This document shows positions 1 through 13,411 of a stretch of 64,000 nt of DNA, piece by piece (positions within the stretch are counted from its first letter, which is position 1; the number at the start of each line of letters is the position of its first letter). A program made the position numbers and the translations under genes. The notes under the pieces are model-generated. The model saw only the letters and a list, made by a program, of their open reading frames with translations. It had not been told where the DNA came from and ran no database searches. This DNA is from Homarus americanus (Eukaryota > Arthropoda > Malacostraca > Decapoda > Nephropidae), in NCBI RefSeq assembly GCF_018991925.1, contig NW_024744357.1, positions 1,952,492 to 2,016,491 of the forward strand. The letters run 5' to 3'.

Positions 1-48
<48 letters not shown>
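1..48. repeat. (ATT)n microsatellite
   Basis: Uninterrupted ATT trinucleotides from the window edge to about position 48. The tract may extend further left, outside the window. Confidence 0.97.
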
Positions 49-139
49 TTCATCACAGTTAATAAAGGTGGTGATGATCTCTTAAACGGTCAAGAGAATT
101 AATGGAGCAATAACTCTTTTCTAATGAACTTCCTCACCT

Positions 140-150
140 GTGTGTGTGTG

Positions 151-207
<57 letters not shown>
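140..207. repeat. (GT)n microsatellite
   Basis: About 34 GT dinucleotides with a single TT interruption near 151. Alternating purine-pyrimidine tracts of this kind can adopt Z-DNA. Confidence 0.97.
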
Positions 208-208
<1 letters not shown>

Positions 209-429
209 TAATAATGAAGTTTATTTATAAAGTTGCAGCCGGTGGCTGAATATACAAACTTACATGTGTTAGACATAATGATATGCGTTCAATACAGTTT
301 CAGGGCTGTACAGTACATAAATCAGGAGTTGTTCATTATTTTAACAATAGATGGAATGGTGCTGTTCTTATATCTATCGGTGCTGGCTCTTATGGGCTGA
401 ATTTTGGTGCAGGTGGGCGGGGGACTGCC

Positions 430-878
430 GGTAACAGGAGGTGGCAATGATGAGGATGGTGCAGTAGTCCACTACCAAGCCCTGCTAGTGCGTGGTCATG
501 GGGATGGCATTTCAGGAGTGGAGAAGCGTTGTTGTAGCCGGAATAGTCTGCACCGGCATGATTCTGCAGGCCCTTTTCTGTACCTTCTCTAGCTGATGTT
601 GTTGGGTAGGGTGAGAAGGCGACCAGGCTGGTGACGCATACATTAGTTTGGAGAATAAAGGCGTTGTAGATGGTCCTCAGCTCTGGCGTGGGTGTCCCTG
701 AAACCTGAGTCGTCGTAGCATGTAGAGGTCGGTACGAGGCTGCCTGGTGTTACATGGGCCTTCCATGAGTTTGTGGTCTATAGTTACACCCAGGTGTTTG
801 GCAGGCCTAACTTCCCACTGTGACTGCTGGAGCTTGCACTGGAGTGGTGGCGGTATTGATGTGCATGACTACGGTTTT
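430..878 (-). pseudogene. Decayed non-LTR retrotransposon RT C-terminal region
   Basis: Read on the minus strand from about 878 to 430, this interval yields the post-catalytic part of a LINE reverse transcriptase in broken frames. Visible pieces in order are KTVVMHINTA, then AKHLGVTIDHKL, LYMLRRLRFQGHP, FSKLMYASPAWSPSHPTQ and QLEKVQKRACRI. The 'thumb' motif around LGV, the MLRRL segment, the YASPAWSP segment and the LEKVQKRACRI helix are hallmarks of jockey-like and related non-LTR elements. The palm catalytic motifs are missing, so this is a C-terminal fragment. At least two stop codons and one or more frameshifts interrupt it. It runs directly into GT-rich sequence at its 5' side. The exact clade cannot be fixed by eye. 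Confidence 0.75.
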
Positions 879-1049
879 GGTGTGTGTGTGTGTGTGTGTG
901 ACGTTTATTTAGCTTATGTTTTAGTTTATTTTACAGGGTTTTGTGATGTGTTTGGTTCGTGTTTTACCTGGTTTGTTTTATTGGTGTTTTATCAAGATTT
1001 TTTTAATCCTTGGTGATAAAACCTGAATGGGCTATAGGATTGTTCTGTA

Positions 1050-1317
<268 letters not shown>

Positions 1318-1423
1318 ATTTCTCTGTCTCTCTCTGTTTGTCTGTCACCATTACTACTCATTATACGGACAATTATACAGCATGTATAATTCTTCACTTG
1401 TTGTTGATATCACAGGCGGTTTG

Positions 1424-1905
1424 TGAGTGGTGGTGTTGTGGTGGTGGTGTTGTTGTGTGGTGGTGTTGTGTAGTGGTGGTGTTGTGAGTGGTGGTGTTGT
1501 GGTGGTGGTGTTGTAGTGGTGGTGTTGTGAGTGGTGGTGTTGTAGTGGTGGTGTTGTAGTGGTGGTGTTGTGGTGGTGGTGTTGTTGTAGTGTGGTGGTG
1601 TTGTGCGTTGTGGTGGTGTTGTGGGTGGTGGTGTTGTGGGTGGTGATGTTGTAGTGGTGATGTTGTGGTGGTGATGTTGTGGGTGGTGTTGTGGTGGTGG
1701 TGTGAGTGTGGTGGTGTTGTGGGTGGTGTTAGTGGTGGTGTTGTGAGTGTGGTGGTGTGGTGGTGTGTGTTGTGAGTGGTGGTGGTGAGGTGTTGTAGTG
1801 TGGTGGTGGTGGTGTTGTAGTGGTGGTGTTGTGGGTGGTGATGTTGTGGTGGTGTTGTGAGTGGGTGGTGTTGTGGGTGGTGTTGTGGTGGTGGTGTTGT
1901 TGGTT
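1424..1905. repeat. GTGGTGGTGTTGT-type minisatellite
   Basis: Imperfect tandem units of about 11-15 bp built from GTGGTGGTGTTGT with GTAGT, GTGAGT and GGGTGG variants. The complementary strand is strongly A/C-rich (HHH/TTT-type open frames), hence a strong strand asymmetry over nearly 500 bp. Confidence 0.9.
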
Positions 1906-1944
1906 GAGGATAGTGTTGCCTCTCCAACACACCACACCTGCCTC

Positions 1945-4743
<2,799 letters not shown>

Positions 4744-4827
<84 letters not shown>
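4744..4827. repeat. (CA)n microsatellite
   Basis: About 42 uninterrupted CA units. Confidence 0.98.
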
Positions 4828-4830
<3 letters not shown>

Positions 4831-5321
4831 CTCTTGCTTCCGTCCAGTAGACAGAAGTCATTGACGCTCTATTTGGTACTCTGTATTAAAACTTTAACCA
4901 AACAGGATATACTTACAACAGGTGGAACTGCTGCCCACTGACTTATCATGTTCATTCACACATTAATGTTATTTATAATAAACGTAGTTTGCCAACTTTC
5001 TGGGTATGTTGCAGTATTATTGTAAACTACATGATTGTAATAATTTGGTGCATATGTTAATAGAATCAAATACATCTGTTATTTATTGGGTCGTAAAAGG
5101 ACACAATATTGTGACTTCAGCCCCCACCCCATCACCTCCAGACTACATGAAAGTTGCATAAAGGGATAAATAAAACAAATAAATATGCATATATTGCTCA
5201 GACTAGTAGCACAATCACGGGAACACCTCCCACGGTAACACATCCTCACCCTATCATGTGTTTTGCCCTCCGTATAGATATCCTTGATTAATAAATAGTC
5301 CTTTGTAACTGCACAGGTATC
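4828..5321. other. AT-rich unique interval, no gene seen
   Basis: No open frame above background and no recognisable element. Composition is AT-rich in the middle (about 4950-5100). Confidence 0.5.
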
Positions 5322-5606
5322 TCTACCCTCTCCATACCACCTCCCGCCCCTCTCCCACCTCCGCCCTCTCCCACCTCCTGCCCTCTCTCATCTCCGCCCC
5401 TCTCCCACCTCCCGCCCTCTCTCATCTCCGCCCTCCTCCCACCTCCTGCCCTCTCTCACCTCCCGCTCCTCTCTCTCACCTCCCGCCCTCTCTCATCTCC
5501 CGCCCTCTCCCACCTCCCGCCCTCTCTCATCTCCCTTCCCTCTCCACCTCCTGCCCCTCTCTCACCTCCCGCCCCTCTCTCTCACCTCCCGCCCCTCTCT
5601 CTCACA
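5322..5606. repeat. Pyrimidine-rich 17-18 bp minisatellite
   Basis: Tandem units of the form CTCTCCCACCTCCCGCC with CTCATCTC and CTCTCTCAC variants, about 15 copies. Almost entirely pyrimidine on the plus strand. Confidence 0.85.
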
Positions 5607-5977
5607 CTCGAATACGGAGAGGGTGGATTGACAACGCTGAGTGTACCAGTCGGAAAAGTCCCCAATTGCACAACTGGAACTAAACGTAGGGAGTTACTTA
5701 AGAACGTAAGGTTATAAATGGACGTAGAATTTAATGAAAGAAAGAACTATTATTATACTCGTGTGAACAATTCCTATAATGGGTATATTCTAGTATTTCT
5801 CACTTGTCACTGTCTAAAAAAATATTTTCTCACCAGTATTGATACGAGTGTAGCTGTCTCCTGTCACTGTGCTGTCTATCTCCTACTGTCTCTCATCCTG
5901 TCTATCTTTCCTCTCTCTCTTACCGCTGTACTGCTGACCAATCATTGTCCTCAACCACACGACAGTACCGAGGGTTG

Positions 5978-6023
5978 TGATCTCTCTCTCTCTCTCTCTT
6001 TTCTCTCTCTCTTCTCTCTCTCT
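5978..6023. repeat. CT-rich microsatellite
   Basis: CT dinucleotides interrupted by TTTT and TTCT. Confidence 0.9.
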
Positions 6024-6073
6024 TTGTTTCAGTAGACCGTCACGAAGGTTCCCAGGTCACGAGCAGGAAGAGC

Positions 6074-6127
6074 AGGCGGGCGGGCGGGCAGGCGGCGGGC
6101 GGGCGGGCGGGCGGGCGGGTGGCGGGT
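6074..6127. repeat. (GGGC)n run with G-quadruplex potential
   Basis: At least eleven GGC/GGGC steps occur in succession on the plus strand. Four or more runs of three G separated by a single C satisfy the usual intramolecular G-quadruplex pattern with one-base loops. Confidence 0.85.
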
Positions 6128-6214
6128 AGGATCACGCTGCACGTATTGGTGTGTGTGGATTATGACTGCTGCTGGATAAGACACTGAATCAGGAATAGCT
6201 AGCGAGTGAAGATG

Positions 6215-6368
<154 letters not shown>

Positions 6369-6402
6369 CGGGCTAATCGTTGAGCCAGATGATGTGGTAT
6401 AA

Positions 6403-6705
6403 GGAAAGAAGGTAGGAGGGAAGGAGGGAGGGAGAAATGTGTAAGAACGGAGAGAAAGAATTTAAAGAAGAAAGGAGGAAAGGAATGCAGTAAGGGGAGA
6501 GAAGGAGGTAAGAGAGGAAGATGGAGGCAGGTGACGGACGGGGAGAAAAAGGATAAAATATAGAAGGTAGGAAGGAAGGAAGGAAGGAGGGAGGCGGAGA
6601 CAGAGAAACAAGAATGAAGGAAGGGAAGGAGAAGGTAGAAAGAACTGAAGGAAGGAGGGAGGGAGGCAGGAGGCAGATAGAAGGAAGGAGGAGGGCAAAT
6701 AACCT
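6403..6705. repeat. Polypurine (GGAA/GGGA) tract
   Basis: About 300 bp that is overwhelmingly A/G on the plus strand, composed of GGAAGGAGGGAGG-type units, including a (GGAA) run near 6571-6586. It is a strong homopurine-homopyrimidine tract. The long minus-strand frame rich in Pro, Ser, Leu and Phe is an artefact of this composition. Confidence 0.88.
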
Positions 6706-6810
6706 CCCCCTCCCCCCCCTCCACCAGGTCACCAGGTAGAGGCCTCGCTCACCCGGGTCGCTTTAACGTGGTGGTCGTGTTTGTCTAATACACCGACCTT
6801 GATCAATATA

Positions 6811-6811
<1 letters not shown>

Positions 6812-6869
<58 letters not shown>

Positions 6870-6917
6870 CCCCTTAACACCTCTCTCTCCTTCTCTCTCT
6901 CTCTCTCTCTCTCTCCT
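6812..6917. repeat. Two (CT)n tracts
   Basis: CT runs at about 6812-6866 and 6888-6917 separated by a short TA/CC-containing spacer. Confidence 0.93.
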
Positions 6918-6969
6918 CTCTGACCCACACCCCCCAACTCTCATTTCCGCTTTAGCTTATACAAGGGAA

Positions 6970-7270
6970 AAAGTCACCCTCCGTTGCCCTCTCCTTCCCC
7001 CTTCCCTCTCCCTTCCCTCTCCTACCCCTCCCCTTCCTCTCACTTCTCCTTCCTCTCTCCTGTATTCTCTTTAGCCTTGACATGGGTAAACCCTCCCCCA
7101 AAAATGCTTTATCCTTCCCACCTCTTCCCTTTCTCCATCCTTCTCCCTCCCTCCCGCTTCTCTCTCCCGCCTCTCCCTCTCTCCTATCCCCCCCACCTTA
7201 CCATTCCTCTTCTCTCTCTCCCCGCTAACTGTCTTTTCCACCTTCATTATTCCACTTTGTCTCCCGTTTC
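6970..7270. repeat. Polypyrimidine-rich low-complexity stretch
   Basis: CCTCTCC/CTTCCC-rich sequence continuing from the CT tracts, with few purines. No coding support. Confidence 0.75.
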
Positions 7271-7349
7271 TTCTCTCTTTGTGTCTCCGTTTCCTGTCTG
7301 CTTCCGTCACTCACTGTCATATCCAGAGTTAGAGGACCTACCCCACGGC

Positions 7350-7693
7350 CTTCAACACAGCCATGAGCTACCGTCGACACAGCCGAGGCTACCGTCGACA
7401 CAGCCATGAGCTACCGTCGACACAGCCATGAGCTACCGTCGACACAGCCATGAGTACCGTCGACACAGCCATGAGCTACCGTCGACAGCCGCATGAGCTA
7501 CCGTCGACACAGCCATGAGCTACCGTCGACACAGCCATGAGCTACCGTCGACACAGCCATGAGCTACCGTCGACACAGCCATGAGCTACCGTCGCCACAG
7601 CCGCTGAGCTACCGTCGACACAGCCATGAGCTACCGTCGACACAGCCATGAGCTACCGTCGACACAGCCATGCGTTACCGTGACACAGCCATG
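7350..7693. repeat. 22-bp tandem repeat, about 15 copies
   Basis: The unit reads CGACACAGCCATGAGCTACC plus GT. Each full copy contains a GTCGAC palindrome (SalI-type hexamer). A few copies carry single substitutions or 1-2 base indels (near 7452, 7485 and 7605). Confidence 0.95.
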
Positions 7694-7733
7694 AGTGCGT
7701 TGGTGAAATGGTTAGATGACATAACCTTTAGGA

Positions 7734-7830
7734 TGGGGGAGGGGGAGGGAGGAGGGAGGGAGGATAGGTCAGGGGAGGGAGGAGGGGAATGAGGTCGGGG
7801 AGGGAGGTTAGGGGGAGGGAGGAGGGTGTC
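7734..7830. repeat. G-rich GGGGGA/GGGAGG stretch
   Basis: Repeated runs of three to five G separated by A or GA on the plus strand. It meets a G-quadruplex pattern in several registers. Confidence 0.8.
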
Positions 7831-7884
7831 GCTCTGGCTTCTCTTGCGTTACAAATAAATGATCCATTGATTACTGTGAAGCAG

Positions 7885-8126
7885 CATCCACCTCACCCTG
7901 TCCCTCCACCTCACCCTGTCCCTCCCACCCTCACCCTGTCCCTCCACCCTGTCTCTCCTACCCTGTCCCTCCACCCTGTCCCTCACCCCTCACCCTGTCT
8001 CCACCCTCACCCTGTCCTCCACCCTCACCTGTCCCTCCACCCTGTCTCTCCACCCTCACCCTGTCCCTCCACCCTGTCCCTCCACCCTCACCCTGTCCCT
8101 CCACCCTCACCCTGTCCCTTCACCTC
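7885..8126. repeat. CACCCTGTCCCTC minisatellite
   Basis: Degenerate units of about 13-19 bp (CACCCTGTCCCTCCACC) repeated about 15 times. It abuts the 17-bp array that follows. Confidence 0.9.
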
Positions 8127-9632
8127 TACCAGGTATACAGCTCTACCAGGTGTACAGCTCTACCAGGTAGCTCTACCAGGTGTACAGCTCTACCAGGTGT
8201 ACAGCTCTACCAGGTGTGCAGGCTCTACCAGGTGTACAGCTCTACCAGGTGTACAGCTCTACCAGGTGTACAGCTCTACCAGGTATACAGCTCTACCAGG
8301 TGTACAGCTCTACCAGGTATACAGCTCTACCAGGTGTACAGCTCTACCAGGTGTACAGCTCTACCAGGTATACAGCTCTACCAGGTGTACAGCTCTGCAG
8401 TACAGCTCTACCAGGTGTACAGCTCTACCAGGTATACAGCTCTACCAGGTATTCAGCTCTACCAGGTATGCAGCTCTACCAGGTATTCAGCTCTACCAGG
8501 TATACAGCTCTACCAGGTGTACAGCTCTACCAGGTGTACAGCTCTACCAGGTATACAGCTCTACCAGGTGTACAGCTTTACCAGGTATACAGCTCTACCA
8601 GGTATACAGCTCTACCAGGTATACAGCTCTACCAGGTATTCAGCTCTACCAGGTATACAGTACCAGGTATACAGCTCTACCAGGTATTCAGCTCTACCAG
8701 GTGTACAGCTCTACCAGGTTTACAGCTCACCAGGTTTGTCTACCAGGTATACAGCTCTACCAGGTGTACAGCTCTACCAGGTGTACAGCTCTACCAGGTT
8801 TACAGCTCTACCAGGTTTACAGCTCTACCAGGTATACAGCTCTACCAGGTGTACAGCTCTACCAGGTGTACACAAGCTCTACCAGGTGTCCAGCTCTACC
8901 AAGTATACAGCTCTACCAGGTATTCAGCTCTACCAGGCATACAGCTCTACCAGGCATACAGCTCTACCAGGTATACAGCTCTACCAGGTATACAGCTCTA
9001 CCAGGTATTCAGCTCTACCAGGTGTACAGCTCTACCAGGTTTACAGCTCTACCAGGTTTACAGCTCTACCAGGTTTACAGCTCTACCAGGTATACAGCTC
9101 TACCAGGTGTACATCTACCAGGTGTACAGCTCTACCAGGTGTACAGCTCTACCAAGTATACAGCTCTACCAGGTATTCAGCTCTACCAGGCATACAGCTC
9201 TACCAGGCATACAGCTCTACCAGGTATACAGCTCTACCAGGTATACAGCTCTACCAGGTATACAGCTCTACCAGGTATACAGCTCTACCAGGTGCAGCTT
9301 TACCAGGTATACAGCTCTACCAGGTATACAGCTCTGCCGGGTATATAGCTCTACCAGGTATACAGCTCTACCAGATATACAGTTCTACCAGGTATACAGC
9401 TCTACCAGGTGTACAGCTTTACCAGGTATACAGCTCTGTCAGGTATACAGCTCTACCAGGTATACAGCTCTACCAGGTATACAGCTCTACCAGGTATACA
9501 GCTCTACCAGGTGTACAGCTCTACCAGGTATACAGCTCTACCAGGTATACAGCTCTACCAGGTATACAGCTCTACCAGGTATACAGCTCTACCAGGTATA
9601 CAGCTCTACCAGGTATACAGCTCTGTCAGGCG
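8127..9632. repeat. 17-bp tandem array, about 88 copies
   Basis: The unit CTCTACCAGGTATACAG (TAT/TGT/TTT/TAT-T variants at the fourth triplet) is repeated for 1.5 kb. Because 17 is not a multiple of three and the unit has no stop in any plus frame, all three plus frames stay open for about 490-520 codons and encode the same 17-residue cycle. These are not genes. Internal higher-order structure is visible: the block with AAGTATAC, TATTCAG and two GCATACAG variants at about 8899-9010 recurs about 253 bp later. Confidence 0.97.
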
Positions 9633-9737
9633 TGTGTAACAATTAACAAACAAACACAACTCATTAGCGGTCTTAATTACCTGTGTGTTGACCAGGCGTG
9701 AGTAATGAAGGCGGGTCGTTAATGACGCTTCTAACTA

Positions 9738-9885
9738 TTAAGGTGGTGTTATAGTGGTGTTATGGTGGTGTTATAGTGGTTTTATGGTGGTGTTGTGGTG
9801 TTATAATGGTGTTATGGCGTTGTTATGCTGATTATATAGTGGTGTTATAGTGATGTTATGGTGGTGTCATAATGGTGATAACATA
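9738..9885. repeat. GGTGTTATAGT minisatellite (left part)
   Basis: Degenerate 11-18 bp units of GGTGTTATAGT/GGTTTTATGGT. The same repeat resumes at 10405, on the other side of a LINE fragment. Confidence 0.88.
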
Positions 9886-10395
9886 AGAATGGAGGAAACT
9901 GCAGCAGGCCTATTGCCCCAACCCCTATTGCTCATATATCCATCCAACCTCTGTTTGAAGCTATCCAGCGTGTTCGAGTTAATGATGATGCTTGGTAATT
10001 TGTTCCATTCATCCACTACTCTATTTCCAAACCAGTATTTACCTATTTTGCGCTTAAATCTAAATTTGTCTAATTTAAAACCATTGTTACGAGTTCGCTC
10101 CTGGTTGGATAGTTTGAGTACCTTTGTTATATCACCTTTGTTTAGCCCTGACTTCCATTTATACACCTCTATCATATCCCCTCGCTCTACGTCTCTCGAG
10201 GGAGTGCAAATTAAGATGCTTTAACCTGTCTCTGTCCTCAAGGTTCCTAATGTCCGGGATTAGTCTTGTCATTTTCCTCTGAATTCTTTCGAGGGATTCT
10301 ATATCCATTCTGTAGTACGGTGACCAGAACTGAACTGCGTAATCCAAGTGACGTCTCACAAGCGCGAGATATAGTTTTAGAATGACCTCGCTAGT
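9886..10395 (-). pseudogene. 5'-truncated LINE: RT C-terminal fragment
   Basis: On the minus strand, reading from about 10375, the translation starts with MRRHLDYAVQFWSPYYRMD, then LERIQRKMTRLIP and LEDRDRLKHLNLHSLERRRARG. A one-base deletion near 10170-10180 shifts the frame, and reading continues as DMIEVYKWKSG, RNNGFKLDKFRFKRK and FGNRVVDEWNKLPS, to LDSFKQRLDGYM. This is the conserved C-terminal region after the RT palm in jockey/CR1-like non-LTR elements (HLEYAVQFWSP, LNLxSLExRRxRGD, FxxRVVxxWNxLP motifs). The catalytic palm is absent, as expected of 5' truncation during target-primed insertion. The 3' end is GC-poor and ends in CTTATG just before the minisatellite. It sits inside the GTTATAGTG minisatellite and so interrupts an older or co-amplifying array. 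Confidence 0.88.
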
Positions 10396-10404
10396 CTTGT
10401 TGTG

Positions 10405-10630
10405 TTGGTTTTATGGTGTTATAGTGGTTTTATGATGGTGTTATGGTGGTGTTATAGTGGTTTTATGATGGTGTTATGGTGGTGTTATAGTGGTGTTATA
10501 GTGTTATAGTGGTTTTATTATGGTGTTATAGTATTATGTTATGGTGTTATTCTGGTGCTATGGTGTTATAGTGGTGTTATAGTATTGTTAAGTGGTGTTA
10601 TGGTGTTGTGGTGGTGTTATGGTGTTTTTC
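10405..10630. repeat. GGTGTTATAGT minisatellite (right part)
   Basis: Continuation of the GTTATAGTG/GTTTTATGATG array found at 9738-9885, with the same degenerate unit and orientation. Confidence 0.88.
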
Positions 10631-10656
10631 ACCTTTGACGTCATCAGGTTTATTAT

Positions 10657-10660
<4 letters not shown>

Positions 10661-10709
<49 letters not shown>
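10661..10709. repeat. (CT)n microsatellite
   Basis: An uninterrupted CT run of about 24 units. Confidence 0.97.
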
Positions 10710-10712
<3 letters not shown>

Positions 10713-10805
10713 ACAAAAGATCTGTATATATTTTCTCACAGTCTGGCAGAATCTGTTTATTTGTTGTCGACTTTCGGGCTGTAACTCAATCTTGGCAGTC
10801 GTAAA

Positions 10806-11002
10806 GGTCAGGTAGGATCAAGTCAGGTCAAGTTAAGAGCAGGTCAAGTTTTGTCAGTTTATGCCATGTTAGGTCAAGGCAGGTCAGATCAGGCCATGTT
10901 AGGTTAAGTCCGGTCAGATCAGGTCAGATCAAGCTATGTTAGATAAAGTCATGTCGAAACAGGTCAGGTTAGGTAAAGTCAGGTTCGGTCAGGTCACCAC
11001 AA
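10806..11002. repeat. Degenerate AGGTCA/AGGTTA repeat
   Basis: Roughly twenty loosely spaced copies of AGGTCA, AGGTTA, AAGTCA or AGATCA on the plus strand. AGGTCA is the canonical nuclear-receptor half-site, but the degeneracy and density look like a decayed simple repeat. I infer no regulatory role. Confidence 0.7.
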
Positions 11003-11105
11003 TAAAAAGAATATATTTACTCTACCTTTTCATACTGTTCTATATCACGTCTTTACCTGTAATGAAACTCATCACCATAACACCACTATAACACCATAGC
11101 ATCAC

Positions 11106-12378
11106 TATAACACCTCCAAACATACGGTGCACCTCCAAACATACAGTGCACCTCCAAACATCCAGTGCACCTCCAAACATACAGTGCACCTCCAAACATC
11201 CAGTGCACCTCCAAACATACAGTGCACCTCCAAACATACAGTGCACCTCCAAACATAGGTACCTCCAAACATACGTGCACCTCCAAACATACCGTGCACC
11301 TCCAAACATACAGTGCACCTCCAAACATACCGTGCACCTCCAAACATACAGTGCACCTCCAAACATACAGTGCACCTCCAAACATCAGTGCACCTCCAAA
11401 CATACGGTGCACCTCCAAACATCCAGTGCTCCTCCAAACATCCAGTGCACCTCCAAACATACCGTGCACCTCCAAACATACAGTGCACCTCCAAACATAC
11501 AGTGCACCTCCAAACATCCAGTGCACCTCCAAACATACAGTGCACCTCCAAACATCCAGTGCACCTCCAACATCCAGTGCACCTCCAAACATCCAGTGCA
11601 CCTCCAAACATACAGTGCACCTCCAAACATACCGTGCACCTCCAAACATACAGTGCACCTCCAAACATACAGTGCACCTCCAAACATACGGTGCACCTCC
11701 AAACATACAGTGCACCTCCAAACATACAGTGCACCTCCAAACATACAGTGCACCTCCAAACATACGGTGCACCTCCAAACATACAGTGCACCTCCAAACA
11801 TACGGTGCACCTCCAAACATACAGTGCACCTCCAAACATACGGTGCACCTCCAAACATACAGTGCACCTCCAAACATACAGTGCACCTCCAAACATACAG
11901 TGCACCTCCAAACATCAGTGCACCTCCAAACATACAGTGCACCTCCAAACATACAGTGCACCTCCAAACATACAGTGCACCTCCAACATACGGTGCACCT
12001 CCAAACATCAGTGCACCTCCAAACATCCAGTGCCTCCAAACATACAGTGCACCTCCAAACATCCAGTGCACCTCCAAACATCAGTGCACCTCCAAACATA
12101 CGGTGCACCTCCAAACTACTAGTGCACCTCCAAACATACGGTGCACCTCCAACCCTACAGTGCACCTCCAAACATACGGTGCACCTCCAAACATACAGTG
12201 CACCTCAAACATACGGTGCACCTCCTCCAGTGCACCTCCAAACATCCAGTGCACCTCCAAACATACAGTGCACCTCCAAACATACAGTGCACCTCCAAAC
12301 ATACAGTGCACCTCCAAACATACGGTGCACCTCCAAACATACAGTGCACCTCCAAACATACGGTGCACCTCCAAACAT
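11106..12378. repeat. 19-bp tandem array, about 67 copies
   Basis: The unit CACCTCCAAACATACAGTG (variants ACGGTG, CCAGTG, ACCGTG and a 17-bp CAGTG form) is repeated over 1.27 kb. With 19 bp per unit and no stops on either strand, five or six frames are open for up to 450 codons, each cycling a 19-residue motif (for example APPNIQCTSKHTVHLQTYS). These are composition artefacts. Isolated final copies appear at 12437-12450. Confidence 0.97.
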
Positions 12379-12516
12379 GTGTCTTTTCGTCTTTGTAATA
12401 TAAGATGCAACTCTTCAAGTGCAGGACACACAAGCCCCTCCAAACATACACAAATTAATATTCTTCTCCTTCAAGATACGAGGATGGGTCGGCTTTAATG
12501 TAAGGTTGAGTATCCG

Positions 12517-12573
12517 TGTGTGTGTGTGTGTGTGTGTATGTGTGTTAAAGACTTCCATTTCACATACTGAGCT

Positions 12574-12628
<55 letters not shown>
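12517..12628. repeat. (GT)n and (CA)n in inverted arrangement
   Basis: A GT run at 12517-12546 is followed, after a spacer of about 27 bp, by a CA run at 12575-12628. The two are mutually complementary, so the single strand could fold into a GT/CA hairpin of about 14-15 dinucleotide pairs. Confidence 0.93.
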
Positions 12629-12630
<2 letters not shown>

Positions 12631-12729
12631 CGTCTAAGCAGCCAGAATAAGAAAGAAAAACACTCGTCATTATTAAAAGTCATTTCACTGTACCATCATG
12701 TTCACACCCCTTCGTCAGGTGGGTCTTGG

Positions 12730-12790
12730 AGGACACCTGCTGCCATGCACAGGTCAACCGGCCTATTGCAGACTTCTGATTTTCTTATGA
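12730..12790 (+). pseudogene. Short relic resembling a LINE 3' end
   Basis: The sequence GGCCTATTGCAG, followed by ACTTC and TTCTTATG, matches the corresponding 3' tail of the minus-strand LINE at 9886-9935 (GGCCTGCTGCAG, TTTCC, TTCTTATG), here on the plus strand. Only the last 60 bp or so survive, with no coding part. The call rests on this internal comparison alone. Confidence 0.4.
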
Positions 12791-12849
12791 CCCTCTTAGT
12801 AATATCACATTATAGCTTACCAACCCTTGCTAGTATGATGGGGTCTCGT

Positions 12850-13411
12850 TAATGACGGGGTGGTGGTCTAGGATGATGGGGTGGTGGTGTAGGATGATGG
12901 GGTGGTGGTGTAGAATGATGGGGTGGTGGTGTAGAATGATGGGGTGGTGGTGTAGAATGATGGGGTGGTGGTGTAGGATGATGGGGTGGTGGTGTAGAAT
13001 GATGGGGTGGTGGTGTAGAATGATGGGGTGGTGGTGTAGAATGATGGGGTGGTGGTGTAGGATGATGGGGTGGTGGTGTAGGATGATGGGTTGGTGGTGT
13101 AGGATGATGGGTTGGTGGTGTAGGATGATGGGTTGGTGGTGTAGGATGATGGGTTGGTGGTGTAGGATGATGGGTTGGTGGTGTAGGATGATGGGTTGGT
13201 GGTGTGGGATGATGGGGTGGTGGTGTAGGATGATGGGGTGGTGGTGTAGGATGATGGGGTGGTGGTGTAGGATGATGGGGTGGTGGTGTGGGATGATGGG
13301 GTGGTGGTGTGGGATGGGGTGGTGGTGTGGGATGATGATGGGGGTGGTGGTGTGGGATGATGGGGTGGTGGTGTGGGATGATGGGGTGGTGGTGTGGGAT
13401 GATGGGAGGGG
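12850..13411. repeat. 21-bp tandem array, about 26 copies
   Basis: The unit is GATGGGGTGGTGGTGTAG plus GAT. Since 21 is a multiple of three, one plus frame remains in register (cycle RMMGWWC) for 193 codons from 12852. The array is in blocks: an early TAGAATG block, a middle block of about six GGGTTGG copies (13081-13200), and a late GTGGGATG block. The frame has no upstream gene features and the unit is G/T-only apart from a few A, so I treat it as non-coding satellite. Confidence 0.95.

Noticed and set aside
7789..9701. Three overlapping plus-strand open frames of 488-519 codons with TALPGVQLYQ-type repeats
   Set aside because: They are the same 17-bp stop-free unit read in three frames. 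No unique coding sequence, splice or start support.
9850..10224. 124-codon plus-strand frame
   Set aside because: Antisense shadow of the LINE fragment on the minus strand.
10806..11002. AGGTCA cluster as a hormone response element
   Set aside because: Spacing is irregular and units are degenerate; a decayed simple repeat is the simpler reading.
11086..12498. Long open frames on both strands (up to 450 codons) with CTSKHTVHLQ or GGALYVWRC cycles
   Set aside because: Artefacts of the 19-bp array.
12845..13411. Possible CRISPR-like array from regular 21-bp repetition
   Set aside because: No spacer-repeat alternation, eukaryotic context, contiguous units. The same applies to all arrays in the window.
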